Shown: positions 5,165 to 11,758, counted from the first letter of the stretch. The stretch is 11,758 nt of DNA from CAZFUY01 sp964522445 (GCA_964522445.1 CAZFUY010000094.1:1-11758); one strand, 5' to 3'. The notes: generated from the letters alone by a model not told the origin. Made by a program: numbers and translations.

Positions 5165-5410
5165 ATGACTCAACACGAAAGCAAGTGCTGCCCCCGTTGT
5201 AATAGAGACTTTGAATGCAAATGTGGCTCTATAAGCCTGTGCCAATGTTCAAGTGTTTTAATATCTGAAAATCTTTATGATCAATTACGCGAACACTATC
5301 GTGATTGTTTATGTGCAAATTGTTTAAGAGAATTAAAACAAATTGAATCACCTGTTTTATCTACAAAATTAACAACAGATTCGATACAAAACTTTATCTT
5401 ATTACGTTAA
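5165..5410 (+). CDS. Cysteine-rich CWC-type small protein under cobalamin control
   Basis: This 81-aa cytosolic protein has ten cysteines in its first 53 residues: CCPRC (8-12), CKC (18-20), CQC (26-28) and CLCANC (48-53), ending CLRELK. The layout matches the 'cysteine-rich CWC' family as I remember it (PF14375), whose function is not established; metal binding is inferred from the clustered CxC and CxxC pairs. The last 23 residues are poor in cysteine and may be variable. The start has AAAGG six bases upstream, inside the riboswitch hairpin. A role in cobalt or cobalamin handling is suggested only by the riboswitch. A mobile-element end begins two bases after the stop, so the C-terminus or a former operon may have been cut. 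Confidence 0.85.
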   Translation: MTQHESKCCPRCNRDFECKCGSISLCQCSSVLISENLYDQLREHYRDCLCANCLRELKQIESPVLSTKLTTDSIQNFILLR

Positions 5411-5412
5411 TA

Positions 5413-5540
5413 GAGATCTTTGCACGATATATTCACGAGTAAAAATGACTTAAAATTTCACCGCTTTTCGTTAGAAAACTTGCCAATAGCCAGCTATTAG
5501 CTGTCTCGATCAGTAAAATTTTAGTGCATTTTTCTTTTTA
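5413..5540. mobile_element. Palindromic relic of a second MITE-like element
   Basis: GAGATCTTTGCACGA at 5413-5427 matches the element end at 198-212 with one difference, and both are preceded by AATA. The interior is one long imperfect inverted repeat: 5441-5461 pairs with 5513-5533 at 17 of 21 positions, centred on a perfect AATAGC-CA-GCTATT (5485-5498). The right terminal repeat is missing, so the right limit is approximate. There is no transposase frame. It separates the cysteine-rich gene from the decayed cupin gene. Confidence 0.55.
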
Positions 5541-5542
5541 TT

Positions 5543-5686
5543 TTGCTTATACCATTTATTTTTTTCTGTTACATGACTATGTGAAATAATTTATTCTATT
5601 TGAATATTATCTGTTTTGATAATGGTTTCAAAAACTTCCTCTGGTAAATTTTGCGGAATTTTATTAAATAGATTATTAGTGCTCAC
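5543..5686 (-). pseudogene. Decayed 5' end of a cupin-family gene
   Basis: On the minus strand a GTG at 5684-5686 overlaps the TGA of the receiver-like gene (GTGA) and opens 31 codons (5594-5686). The product reads TNNLFNKIPQNLPEEVFETI and ends NIQIE, then a TAA at 5591-5593. This resembles the N-terminus of small cupin proteins, which typically run LPEE(L/V)FE ... IERIVSHGH ... WYDQ. In the same frame beyond the stop the translation continues IISHSHVTEKNKWYKQ, as if one arginine codon had become a stop. Resemblance is lost near 5543 at the mobile-element relic, and the cupin barrel is absent. The assignment rests on remembered family sequence. Confidence 0.55.
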
Positions 5687-6063
5687 AGGCCTAATGCTTC
5701 CTGCAAAATGTGTTCAGGCAGTGAATAGGGGAAAGCCGCATGCAAAGGATAAAGCTCATGCAATTTAACAACATATTGCTGTTCTTCTTTTTGCACAAAT
5801 ACAATCGTCCGTGTATCCGGTGAATATCTGGGCAAACTGGAAAGTAGTACATCAAGATTGCTTACATTAACTCCTGCATAGTTATTACCGTAACCGTAAA
5901 AAAATTCTGCGATAATAAAATCCGGCTTTTGTTTTTTAAGCACATTCATCGCTTTACGCATAGATGAGACCTGAATTTCTTTAATAGCTAAAGACTCAAG
6001 CAGAGTAGACACCATTTTGGGAAAAGTAGGTGATTCTATAATCGTTAATACAGTAAGGCTCAT
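5683..6063 (-). CDS. Degenerate response-regulator receiver-like protein
   Basis: This 126-aa stand-alone protein has the CheY-like alternation of strands and helices: LTVLTIIES at the start, KQKPDFIIAEF around the phosphorylation site, TRTIVFVQ, then LHAAFPYSL near the end. The catalytic residues are changed. The acidic pair after strand 1 is replaced by ES (10-11), the phospho-acceptor aspartate position holds Glu53, and the conserved Thr/Ser and Lys near strands 4 and 5 are not evident. It may be a pseudo-receiver fixed in one state or a protein-binding module; target unknown. It diverges from uup with 61 bases between start codons. It once had a downstream overlapping cupin gene, now decayed. 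Confidence 0.7.
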   Translation of the reverse strand: MSLTVLTIIESPTFPKMVSTLLESLAIKEIQVSSMRKAMNVLKKQKPDFIIAEFFYGYGNNYAGVNVSNLDVLLSSLPRYSPDTRTIVFVQKEEQQYVVKLHELYPLHAAFPYSLPEHILQEALGL

Positions 6064-6124
6064 AATAAAAATTAAAAATCTATTTCTGTTAAAATCTGGC
6101 CTCTTATTATTTTAGAGACAAGTC

Positions 6125-8008
6125 ATGGCTTTGCTAACTCTGCGCAATATCAATTTAGGTTTTGGTGGACCCAATCTACTCGATTCACTCAACCTGCAAA
6201 TAGATAAGCACGAACGCCTGTGCCTATTAGGCCGCAATGGAGAGGGCAAGTCTACTTTAATGAAAGTTATTGCAGGCATTATCAAAATCGATGAAGGTAG
6301 CGTAGAACGCCAGCAGGGTCTGAAAATAGCTTATCTCACACAGGACGTACCCTCTGACATCTCTGGGTCATTATATGATGTGGTTGCATCAGGCCTTGAT
6401 AAAGCAGGTACTTTATTAACTCAGTATCATCATGCTGTACTTAAAGTTACCGAGCATGCTAATGAACGTAATATGGCAGAACTTGAGCGCATTCAACATG
6501 AACTCGAAGTACATAATGGCTGGGAAATCGGCCAGCAGATAGATACCACATTATCTTTACTGCAATTACCACCCGATGAAGAATTTTCAGCACAATCAGG
6601 TGGTCTTAAAAGACGTGTGTTACTGGCACGCGCACTGGTCACACAACCAGATTTATTACTTTTAGACGAACCCACTAACCATCTGGATATTGAAGCCATC
6701 AACTGGATAGAAGAATTTCTATTAAGCTGGAATGGCAGTTTATTATTTGTAACACATGATCGCGCTTTCCTGCGCAATCTGGCCACTCGCATTATCGAAC
6801 TGGACAGGGGCAAGCTCACCTCATGGCCAGGTGATTACGATAACTTCCTTATTCGCAAACAGGAAACTCTGGATGCGGAAGAAAAAGAAAATGCATTATT
6901 TGATAAAAAATTAGCGCTGGAAGAAAAGTGGATTCGCCAGGGCATTAAAGCCAGACGCACCCGTAATGAAGGTCGAGTACGCGCACTAAAAGCCTTGCGA
7001 GAAGAAAGAAATCAGCGCCGCGAACGCTCTGGCACAGTGAATATGAAAATCACTGAACAGGATCGCTCAGGAAAAATTGTTATTGAAGCCGATGACATTA
7101 GTTACAGCTATGAAAACCAGCCCATCGTTAAGCATTTTTCAACCACTATTATGCGCGGTGACCGCATCGGTATTATCGGCCCTAATGGTGTAGGTAAAAC
7201 TACTTTAATTCATTTATTGTTAGGCAAACTTAAAGCTCAGCAAGGCTCTGTAAAACAGGGCACAAAACTCAACATTGCTTATTTTGATCAACATCGCTCC
7301 GAACTGGATGACAATAAATCTGTGCGCGACAATATAGCAGAAGGCACAGATAACATAGAAATTAATGGTCAATCAAAACACGTAATGAGTTATCTCAATG
7401 ACTTTTTATTTGCACCCAATAGAGCCAACTCACCTGTTAGCACATTATCCGGCGGCGAACGTAATCGTTTAATGTTGGCCAAATTATTTACCCAGCCTTT
7501 TAATATGCTGGTAATGGATGAACCCACCAATGATTTAGATGTAGAAACATTAGAATTATTAGAAGAGCTATTACTGGAATATAAGGGCACTTTATTACTG
7601 GTTAGCCATGACCGTGCATTCTTAAATAATGTTGTTACCAGCACATTATTTTTTGAGGGTAACGGGCAGGTTAATGAATACTTTGGTGACTATGAAGACC
7701 TGTTAAGACAAAAATCTGTTGAACAAAAAACATTAAAAGAAAAATCGGTAGATAAAAAATCCACTATTAAAACAGAAAAAAACAAAAGTAAAAAACTAAG
7801 TTATAAAGACCAGCGCGAATTAGATGAACTACCAAAACTAATCGAATCCCTGGATAAAGAACAGGAACAATTAACCAATGCCATGGCTGAAGCTGATTTC
7901 TTTCAACAGGATAAAGATATTATTGCACAGGCCACTTCAAGATTAGCTGAAGTTGAAAAGGAACTTGAAACGGCTTATGAGCGTTGGGAAATACTGGAAG
8001 AAAAATGA
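6125..8008 (+). CDS. uup: ABC-F ATPase, Uup subfamily
   Basis: This 627-aa cytosolic ATPase has two ATP-binding domains and no membrane segments. ABC-F proteins act at the ribosome; Uup is also linked to genome stability and ribosome assembly. First domain: Walker A GRNGEGKST (36-44), signature SGGLKRR (158-164), Walker B LLLLDEPTNHLD (177-188), switch VTHD. A charged linker (about 245-310) holds KARRTRNEGRVRALK. Second domain: GPNGVGKTT (352-360), LSGGE (441-445), MLVMDEPTNDLD (461-472), VSHD. The lysine-rich C-terminal part (about 530-627) forms the coiled coil typical of Uup. The start LLTLRNINLGFGG and the length (E. coli Uup is 635 aa) agree. Its last four bases overlap the next start. 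Confidence 0.95.
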   Translation: MALLTLRNINLGFGGPNLLDSLNLQIDKHERLCLLGRNGEGKSTLMKVIAGIIKIDEGSVERQQGLKIAYLTQDVPSDISGSLYDVVASGLDKAGTLLTQYHHAVLKVTEHANERNMAELERIQHELEVHNGWEIGQQIDTTLSLLQLPPDEEFSAQSGGLKRRVLLARALVTQPDLLLLDEPTNHLDIEAINWIEEFLLSWNGSLLFVTHDRAFLRNLATRIIELDRGKLTSWPGDYDNFLIRKQETLDAEEKENALFDKKLALEEKWIRQGIKARRTRNEGRVRALKALREERNQRRERSGTVNMKITEQDRSGKIVIEADDISYSYENQPIVKHFSTTIMRGDRIGIIGPNGVGKTTLIHLLLGKLKAQQGSVKQGTKLNIAYFDQHRSELDDNKSVRDNIAEGTDNIEINGQSKHVMSYLNDFLFAPNRANSPVSTLSGGERNRLMLAKLFTQPFNMLVMDEPTNDLDVETLELLEELLLEYKGTLLLVSHDRAFLNNVVTSTLFFEGNGQVNEYFGDYEDLLRQKSVEQKTLKEKSVDKKSTIKTEKNKSKKLSYKDQRELDELPKLIESLDKEQEQLTNAMAEADFFQQDKDIIAQATSRLAEVEKELETAYERWEILEEK

Positions 8009-8349
8009 CCTATATTGAATTCCCATCTAAAAATATAAAAGCAACACAGCAATTCTTCACAACTGTTTTCAGCTGGAAATTTATAAACTATGGTTCTGAG
8101 TACACCTCTTTTTCAAGCAGCGATATTAATGGCGGATTTTTTAAATCTGACTTATCAATGTCTACAGAAAATGGCTGCGCCCTTATTGTTCTCTATAGTA
8201 AAGACCTGGAACAAACCCAGACAAAAATTTTTAATGCCGGTGGTTCAATTTTAAAACCTATATTTTCATTTCCCGGCGGACGACGTTTTCATTTTGCTGA
8301 TCCCAATGGTAATGAATATGCGGTCTGGTCTGATTTGGGTACAAAATAA
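8005..8349 (+). CDS. VOC-superfamily (glyoxalase/bleomycin-resistance fold) protein
   Basis: This 114-aa single VOC-fold protein starts at the ATG that overlaps the uup stop (ATGA), with GGAAG upstream; an upstream GTG in the same frame would add seven residues with no support. The pattern is TYIEFPSKNIKATQQFFTTV at the N-terminus, then GGFF, then a second half ending RRFHFADPNGNEYAVWS, as in many small VOC proteins. Possible metal ligands are Glu5, His96 and Glu104, though the family also includes non-metal members. The substrate cannot be told. Coupling to uup suggests co-transcription, not necessarily shared function. Confidence 0.88.
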   Translation: MTYIEFPSKNIKATQQFFTTVFSWKFINYGSEYTSFSSSDINGGFFKSDLSMSTENGCALIVLYSKDLEQTQTKIFNAGGSILKPIFSFPGGRRFHFADPNGNEYAVWSDLGTK

Positions 8350-8389
8350 AATTATAACCAATGACATTTAATTATTTAATATAAAAAAT

Positions 8390-9208
8390 ATGCGCAACCT
8401 CTATCAACAAGCAAAAAACTGCTTTCTATTAGCTGACCCTGATGAAAAAATTGCACTAACTTATCAGACAGCAGAACAATGGCAGGCGGCTCAGTTATGC
8501 TGGACTGAAGGGGAAGCACCAGAAATTCTAAATGAGCCAGGACATCTGGATAAACCAGAAATAGTTATGCCCCGAGACCTGCCCAAACGGAATATTAAAT
8601 CTGACAAAGGCCGAGCCGCACTAATCCATGCACTGGCTCATATTGAACTGACAGCAATTAATCTGGCATGGGATTCAGTTTATCGTTATCGAGACATGCC
8701 AAAAGAGTATTATAATGATTGGGTGCAGTGCGCCAGGGAAGAAGCCGGGCATTTCAATTTACTACGCCATCGCCTACGTGAGATGGGTTATGATTATGGC
8801 AACTTCTCTGCCCACAATGAACTCTGGAAAATGGCAGTTACTACAGCCGATGATCTAATGGATCGAATGGGGATTATTCATCGCGTATTCGAAGCAAGGG
8901 CTCTGGATGTAGTGCCTAATACATTACAAAAATTCAAAGATCTAAATGACAGCTCAATGGTAAATGCACTTACCACAATTTGTAATGATGAGATTGGTCA
9001 TGTAAGCGCAGGTACTCGCTGGTTTCATTACCGTTGTGAACAGGAACAACTGGATCCAGACACTACCTTTTTTAAATTATTAGAAAAATATATGAAAGGA
9101 CCATTAACAGGCCCATTCAATCATGAAGCTCGATTAAAAACGGGCTTTAGTGAAAACGAACTGGATTATCTGGAAAGAAATTCACTTAAAAGAAATATAA
9201 AAAACTGA
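8390..9208 (+). CDS. DUF455 ferritin-like protein
   Basis: This 272-aa protein matches the DUF455 family, a ferritin-like four-helix fold thought to bind two iron atoms and distantly like the tRNA hydroxylase MiaE. Candidate ligands appear in the expected spacing: His84/Glu86 in HALAHIELTAINLAWD, Glu117/Glu118 with His121 in REEAGHFNLL, Glu168 in RVFEARALDV, and Glu201 with His204 in NDEIGHV. The N-terminal 60 residues, rich in Gln, Trp and Ala, precede the conserved PRDLPKR. No Shine-Dalgarno sequence is visible before the ATG, although the N-terminus agrees with the family. It lies 40 bases after the VOC gene and probably belongs to the uup unit. Biochemical function of the family is not established. 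Confidence 0.9.
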   Translation: MRNLYQQAKNCFLLADPDEKIALTYQTAEQWQAAQLCWTEGEAPEILNEPGHLDKPEIVMPRDLPKRNIKSDKGRAALIHALAHIELTAINLAWDSVYRYRDMPKEYYNDWVQCAREEAGHFNLLRHRLREMGYDYGNFSAHNELWKMAVTTADDLMDRMGIIHRVFEARALDVVPNTLQKFKDLNDSSMVNALTTICNDEIGHVSAGTRWFHYRCEQEQLDPDTTFFKLLEKYMKGPLTGPFNHEARLKTGFSENELDYLERNSLKRNIKN

Positions 9209-9251
9209 TCATGTTAAAAAATCCACCATAAATTAAAACTTGAAGAACATC

Positions 9252-9280
9252 GCTAACAACTAAAAATAATTAATGTTAGC
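9252..9280 (+). terminator. Possible hairpin terminator after the DUF455 gene
   Basis: GCTAACA (9252-9258) and TGTTAGC (9274-9280) are perfect inverted arms around a 15-base AT-rich loop, followed by ATTTATCTCCTTTCTCTTT. The loop is long and the T tract broken, so this may be a weak terminator or an operator for the following gene cluster. Confidence 0.35.
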
Positions 9281-9320
9281 ATTTATCTCCTTTCTCTTTA
9301 TTTAGATATTTAACTGGTTT

Positions 9321-9893
9321 ATGAACTTAATAAAATTAATCACTACAATCCTAATCGGTCTTCTACCCTTTATTTGTCTGGCTGATACAGCACAAACCCA
9401 AAGCACTAATGCAGACACTGGTGCTATAACCTGGGAAACACATGCTAATGGTGTCACGTTTTCTTTAACACAAATTCTGCCAGATCAGGCACGAGCTTTT
9501 TATATTAATCGTGGTTTTACAATGCAGCAAATAGAACCTTATGCGACTTCATGTATCTATATGACTGTTTTACGCAATGATAAGGCTGCTGATGTTATTC
9601 ATTTTTTTCTTCAGGACTGGTCTATTGTGAAAAGAAAAAATTCTCATCCACCAGTAAAAACCAGCGACTGGCTAGAAAAATTAAAAAAAACTGGCGCAAC
9701 AAAATCCGCTTTAATTGCATTTCGCTGGGCACAGTTTCCAGACGAGCAATCATATGAACCCGGTGGAGACTGGAATCAGGGCATGATGACAACAGACTTA
9801 TCTGCTGGCAGTAAATTTGATGTTATCGCCCGTTGGGATATGAATAATAAAAATTATGAAGAGGTTTTACATAATGTCCATTGTGCAAAATAA
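9321..9893 (+). CDS. Exported hypothetical protein with two cysteines
   Basis: The family is not recognised. A Sec signal peptide is clear: positive start MNLIKL, hydrophobic core to about residue 20, then a likely cut near LADTA; Cys19 lies inside it and no lipobox is convincing. The mature part (about 165 residues) is globular, with GVTFSLTQILPDQARAFYIN and a C-terminal half rich in Trp. Only two cysteines remain, Cys78 and Cys188, and they could form one disulfide. The gene overlaps tlpA by 20 bases. A periplasmic role linked to that thioredoxin is inferred from the overlap. No good ribosome binding site is seen before the ATG. Confidence 0.8.
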   Translation: MNLIKLITTILIGLLPFICLADTAQTQSTNADTGAITWETHANGVTFSLTQILPDQARAFYINRGFTMQQIEPYATSCIYMTVLRNDKAADVIHFFLQDWSIVKRKNSHPPVKTSDWLEKLKKTGATKSALIAFRWAQFPDEQSYEPGGDWNQGMMTTDLSAGSKFDVIARWDMNNKNYEEVLHNVHCAK

Positions 9894-10425
9894 ATTACTT
9901 ATAATTCTGCTCACGTCTATATTTATGTTGTTAGTAACAAAAATTTCTGTAGCAGAATCACCTCCACTGACCCATGGCTTAACCTCTCTTAAAAAAACCT
10001 TTGCTGCACCTGAACTTCGGCTAAAAAACATGGATGAAGAAATCATCGATATCAAAGACATGAAGGGGCAGGTTATTGTCATTAATTTCTGGGCAACCTG
10101 GTGCCCACCCTGCCGTCGAGAAATGAGTTCTCTGGAACGATTACACCAGAAAACTATTAATAGAAACGTTACCGTATTAGCCGTTAATGTCGGTGAAGAT
10201 ATTGATACGGTTTTTTCTTTTTTTGGCACAGTTGATCCTGCACCCACTTTTCCTATTGTTTTCGATCACGATTCTGATGCTGCAACTAAGTGGAAAATAA
10301 AAGGTCTTCCAACCACCTATATCGTAGATGCTGATGGTGTTGTTATTTACCGAGCTATTGGTGGTCGAGAATTTGATCACCCAGAATTAATGCGTAAAGT
10401 TGTAACTTTGCATATGAAACATTAA
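9874..10425 (+). CDS. TlpA/ResA-like periplasmic thioredoxin
   Basis: This 183-aa membrane-anchored or exported thioredoxin-fold protein starts with a hydrophobic signal (about 1-28, ending SVA before ESP). The active site is FWATWCPPC (72-80), and the cis-proline loop is GLPTTYIVD with Pro146. The TlpA/AhpC-TSA strand order is intact. Such proteins reduce particular disulfides in the periplasm, for example in cytochrome c maturation, copper delivery or Sox pathways. I chose ATG 9874 because GAAGAGG (9858-9864) is properly spaced before it; ATG 9856 lies on that site. The start lies inside the preceding gene, so translation is probably coupled and the exported protein is a likely partner. Confidence 0.92.
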   Translation: MSIVQNKLLIILLTSIFMLLVTKISVAESPPLTHGLTSLKKTFAAPELRLKNMDEEIIDIKDMKGQVIVINFWATWCPPCRREMSSLERLHQKTINRNVTVLAVNVGEDIDTVFSFFGTVDPAPTFPIVFDHDSDAATKWKIKGLPTTYIVDADGVVIYRAIGGREFDHPELMRKVVTLHMKH

Positions 10426-10451
10426 GTAAGAAGATAAATACAGGATTTTAA

Positions 10452-11054
10452 ATGTCAGATTTATTTAACGAAAAAGCAACCGACTGGGATGCAGGAGATG
10501 TGGTTCAAAGACTTTCTTCTGCTATTGGAAAGGCAATTATTGAACAAACATCTTTAAATAATTCAATGCACGTAATGGATTTTGGTGCAGGTACAGGATT
10601 AATCTGTTCTCATATTGCACCTCTGGTAAACAAAATTACTGCGCTTGATATCTCTCAGGCTATGCTAAATAAGCTTGTTGAAAAACCTGAACTCCAGGGC
10701 AAAGTAGACACTGTTTGTCAGAATATTATTGATAAACCTCTGGGCATTCAATTTGATTTAATTGTAAGTGCAATGGCCATGCATCATGTAGAATTCACAG
10801 ATAAACTTATCCAGAAATTTTCAGAACATTTAAAATCAGGCGCTCAGATTGCTTTAGCTGATCTCGATAAAGAAGACGGAAGTTTTCACCCAGCAGATGT
10901 TAAAGGTGTCTTTCATAACGGATTTAAGCGCAGCAAACTACAGGGCATATTAGAAAACCATGGGTTTATAGATATAAGTTTTCTAACTGCTATTACTATA
11001 AATAAAGAACAAAAAACTTATCCTGTATTTTTAGTTGTGGCGACAAAAAAATAA
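10452..11054 (+). CDS. Class I SAM-dependent methyltransferase
   Basis: This 200-aa soluble protein has the Rossmann methyltransferase motifs: VMDFGAGTGLI (41-51) for SAM binding, ALDIS (64-68) with the ribose-contacting Asp66, and FDLIVSAMAMHHV (101-113) as motif IV. The C-terminal strand YPVFLVVATKK ends the domain. The layout is that of the Methyltransf_11/25 group; the substrate is not evident. It starts 26 bases after tlpA with an AGGA stretch upstream and is followed by the PhnA gene after 25 bases, so co-transcription is likely. Confidence 0.9.
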   Translation: MSDLFNEKATDWDAGDVVQRLSSAIGKAIIEQTSLNNSMHVMDFGAGTGLICSHIAPLVNKITALDISQAMLNKLVEKPELQGKVDTVCQNIIDKPLGIQFDLIVSAMAMHHVEFTDKLIQKFSEHLKSGAQIALADLDKEDGSFHPADVKGVFHNGFKRSKLQGILENHGFIDISFLTAITINKEQKTYPVFLVVATKK

Positions 11055-11079
11055 ACTTAACTTAAAGCAAACATACATT

Positions 11080-11661
11080 ATGAGCACAGAACAAACTTTA
11101 CAGACACGCAGTGAATCTAAATGTGAATTATGCGCTGCTACAAAAAATCCTGGCGTATATAAAATCCCACCTGATTCAAATGATAACGCTGATGAGTGCA
11201 TACTTATTTGTGAAACCTGTCGCGAGCAAATAGACAATCCAGAAAAAGTTGATATCAACCACTGGCGCTGCCTTAACGATAGCATGTGGAGTCAGATTCC
11301 TGCAGTACAGGTAATGGCATGGCGTATGCTAACTCGATTAAGCAGCGAGGGCTGGCCTCAGGATCTGCTTGATATGCTTTATTTAGATGATGAAACTCTA
11401 AGTTGGGCACAAGCCTCAGGCGAAGGCAGCAATGAAGAAGAGGCTATTAAACATCTGGATAGTAATGGCACAGTGCTTGAAGCGGGGGATACTGTTACTC
11501 TTATTAAAGACTTAAATGTAAAGGGTGCTAATTTTACTGCCAAGCGTGGTACGGCTGTGCGTGGGATTTCTCTGGTTGCTGATAATGCTGAGCATATTGA
11601 GGGTAGGGTGGAGGGTCAGCGGATTGTTATTTTGACTAAATTTGTTAAGAAGTCTGGTTGA
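11080..11661 (+). CDS. PhnA/YjdM family zinc-ribbon protein
   Basis: This 193-aa protein starts at ATG 11080; an in-frame GTG at 11035 lies inside the methyltransferase gene and is not favoured. The N-terminal zinc ribbon has Cys15-x2-Cys18 and Cys44-x2-Cys47, with extra Cys40 and Cys64. A helical linker (about 70-125) leads to the PhnA domain (126-193), with DSNGTVLEAGDTVTLIKDLN and IEGRVEGQRIVI. Family members are annotated as alkylphosphonate utilisation protein PhnA, but the E. coli relative YjdM is not part of the C-P lyase pathway and its role is unclear; no phn genes are near. The long form fused through a linker is common. It is the last gene of the cluster. Confidence 0.9.
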   Translation: MSTEQTLQTRSESKCELCAATKNPGVYKIPPDSNDNADECILICETCREQIDNPEKVDINHWRCLNDSMWSQIPAVQVMAWRMLTRLSSEGWPQDLLDMLYLDDETLSWAQASGEGSNEEEAIKHLDSNGTVLEAGDTVTLIKDLNVKGANFTAKRGTAVRGISLVADNAEHIEGRVEGQRIVILTKFVKKSG

Positions 11662-11705
11662 TTTTATTTTATCTGAGAGTTTTTTATTTTTTTAACTTTG
11701 TGGTT

Positions 11706-11750
11706 TCGCCTGTTGGCGACTCACTTTTCTTACTACAGCCTAAGAAAAGT
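11706..11750. repeat. Paired-hairpin intergenic repeat at the window edge
   Basis: TCGCC-TGTT-GGCGA (11706-11719) is a tight hairpin. Directly after it ACTTTTCTT (11723-11731) pairs perfectly with AAGAAAAGT (11742-11750) around a 10-base loop. Similar GGCGA...ACTTTTCTT modules are, from memory, widespread behind proteobacterial genes. It may act as terminator or mRNA stabiliser for the cluster ending with the PhnA gene. The element may continue beyond the window. Confidence 0.55.
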
Positions 11751-11758
11751 AAGCAAAA

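Noticed and set aside
5594..5686. Frameshift in the cupin remnant
   Set aside because: An apparent extra T was a misreading; the frame is open from the GTG to the TAA at 5591-5593, so only the nonsense codon and 3' loss are claimed.
9867..10247. 126-codon minus-strand frame opposite tlpA
   Set aside because: It lies antisense to an unmistakable thioredoxin gene with the WCPPC active site.
1..11758. CRISPR array, tRNA or complete insertion sequence
   Set aside because: No regularly spaced direct repeats, no cloverleaf-like sequence with a T-loop motif and no transposase frame were found on either strand.

Overview
The window looks like an AT-rich gammaproteobacterial chromosome segment. The supporting genes are YggX, an A-type Fe-S carrier, Uup, a PhnA/YjdM protein, an Aer-like chemoreceptor and a separate soxY-soxZ pair. 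SoxYZ points to a bacterium that oxidises reduced sulfur compounds. The genus cannot be fixed from the sequence alone. No tRNA, rRNA, CRISPR array or complete insertion sequence was seen.

Layout. Bases 1-450 are an intergenic repeat zone: a short 9-base repeat, an inverted REP-like pair, and a 228-bp MITE-like element (198-425) with near-perfect 21-bp terminal inverted repeats. Inside the element, a near-consensus sigma70 promoter points at yggX (460-744). A further solo copy of the element end lies just after yggX. A strong two-way terminator (810-847) separates yggX from a minus-strand block: an unrecognised 101-aa protein, an Aer-like PAS/HAMP chemoreceptor (1492-3168) and an IscA/ErpA-family carrier (3432-3785). 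A 305-bp divergent region with several palindromes and a possible sigma54 promoter leads into soxY-soxZ (4091-4876), which end in a hairpin terminator.

Next is a cobalamin riboswitch (about 5040-5160) in front of a small ten-cysteine CWC-type protein (5165-5410). Two bases after that gene's stop codon begins a palindromic relic of a second MITE-like element. On its far side, on the minus strand, is the 5' end of a decayed cupin gene that overlaps the stop codon of a degenerate receiver-domain gene (5683-6063). This junction looks like a site of insertion and loss.

From 6125 to the end all genes are on the plus strand: uup, a VOC-fold protein overlapping it by 4 bases, a DUF455 ferritin-like protein, and then a tight four-gene cluster. 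The cluster holds an exported two-cysteine protein, a TlpA-like thioredoxin overlapping it by 20 bases, a SAM methyltransferase and a PhnA/YjdM protein. The window ends in a paired-hairpin intergenic repeat.

How the genes relate. SoxYZ carries sulfur intermediates in the periplasm. The Fe-S carrier and YggX fit iron and Fe-S maintenance. The exported protein and its TlpA partner suggest periplasmic thiol chemistry. The strongest candidate for something under-described is the cobalamin-riboswitch-controlled cysteine-rich protein. The next most interesting points are the mobile-element ends around it and around yggX.
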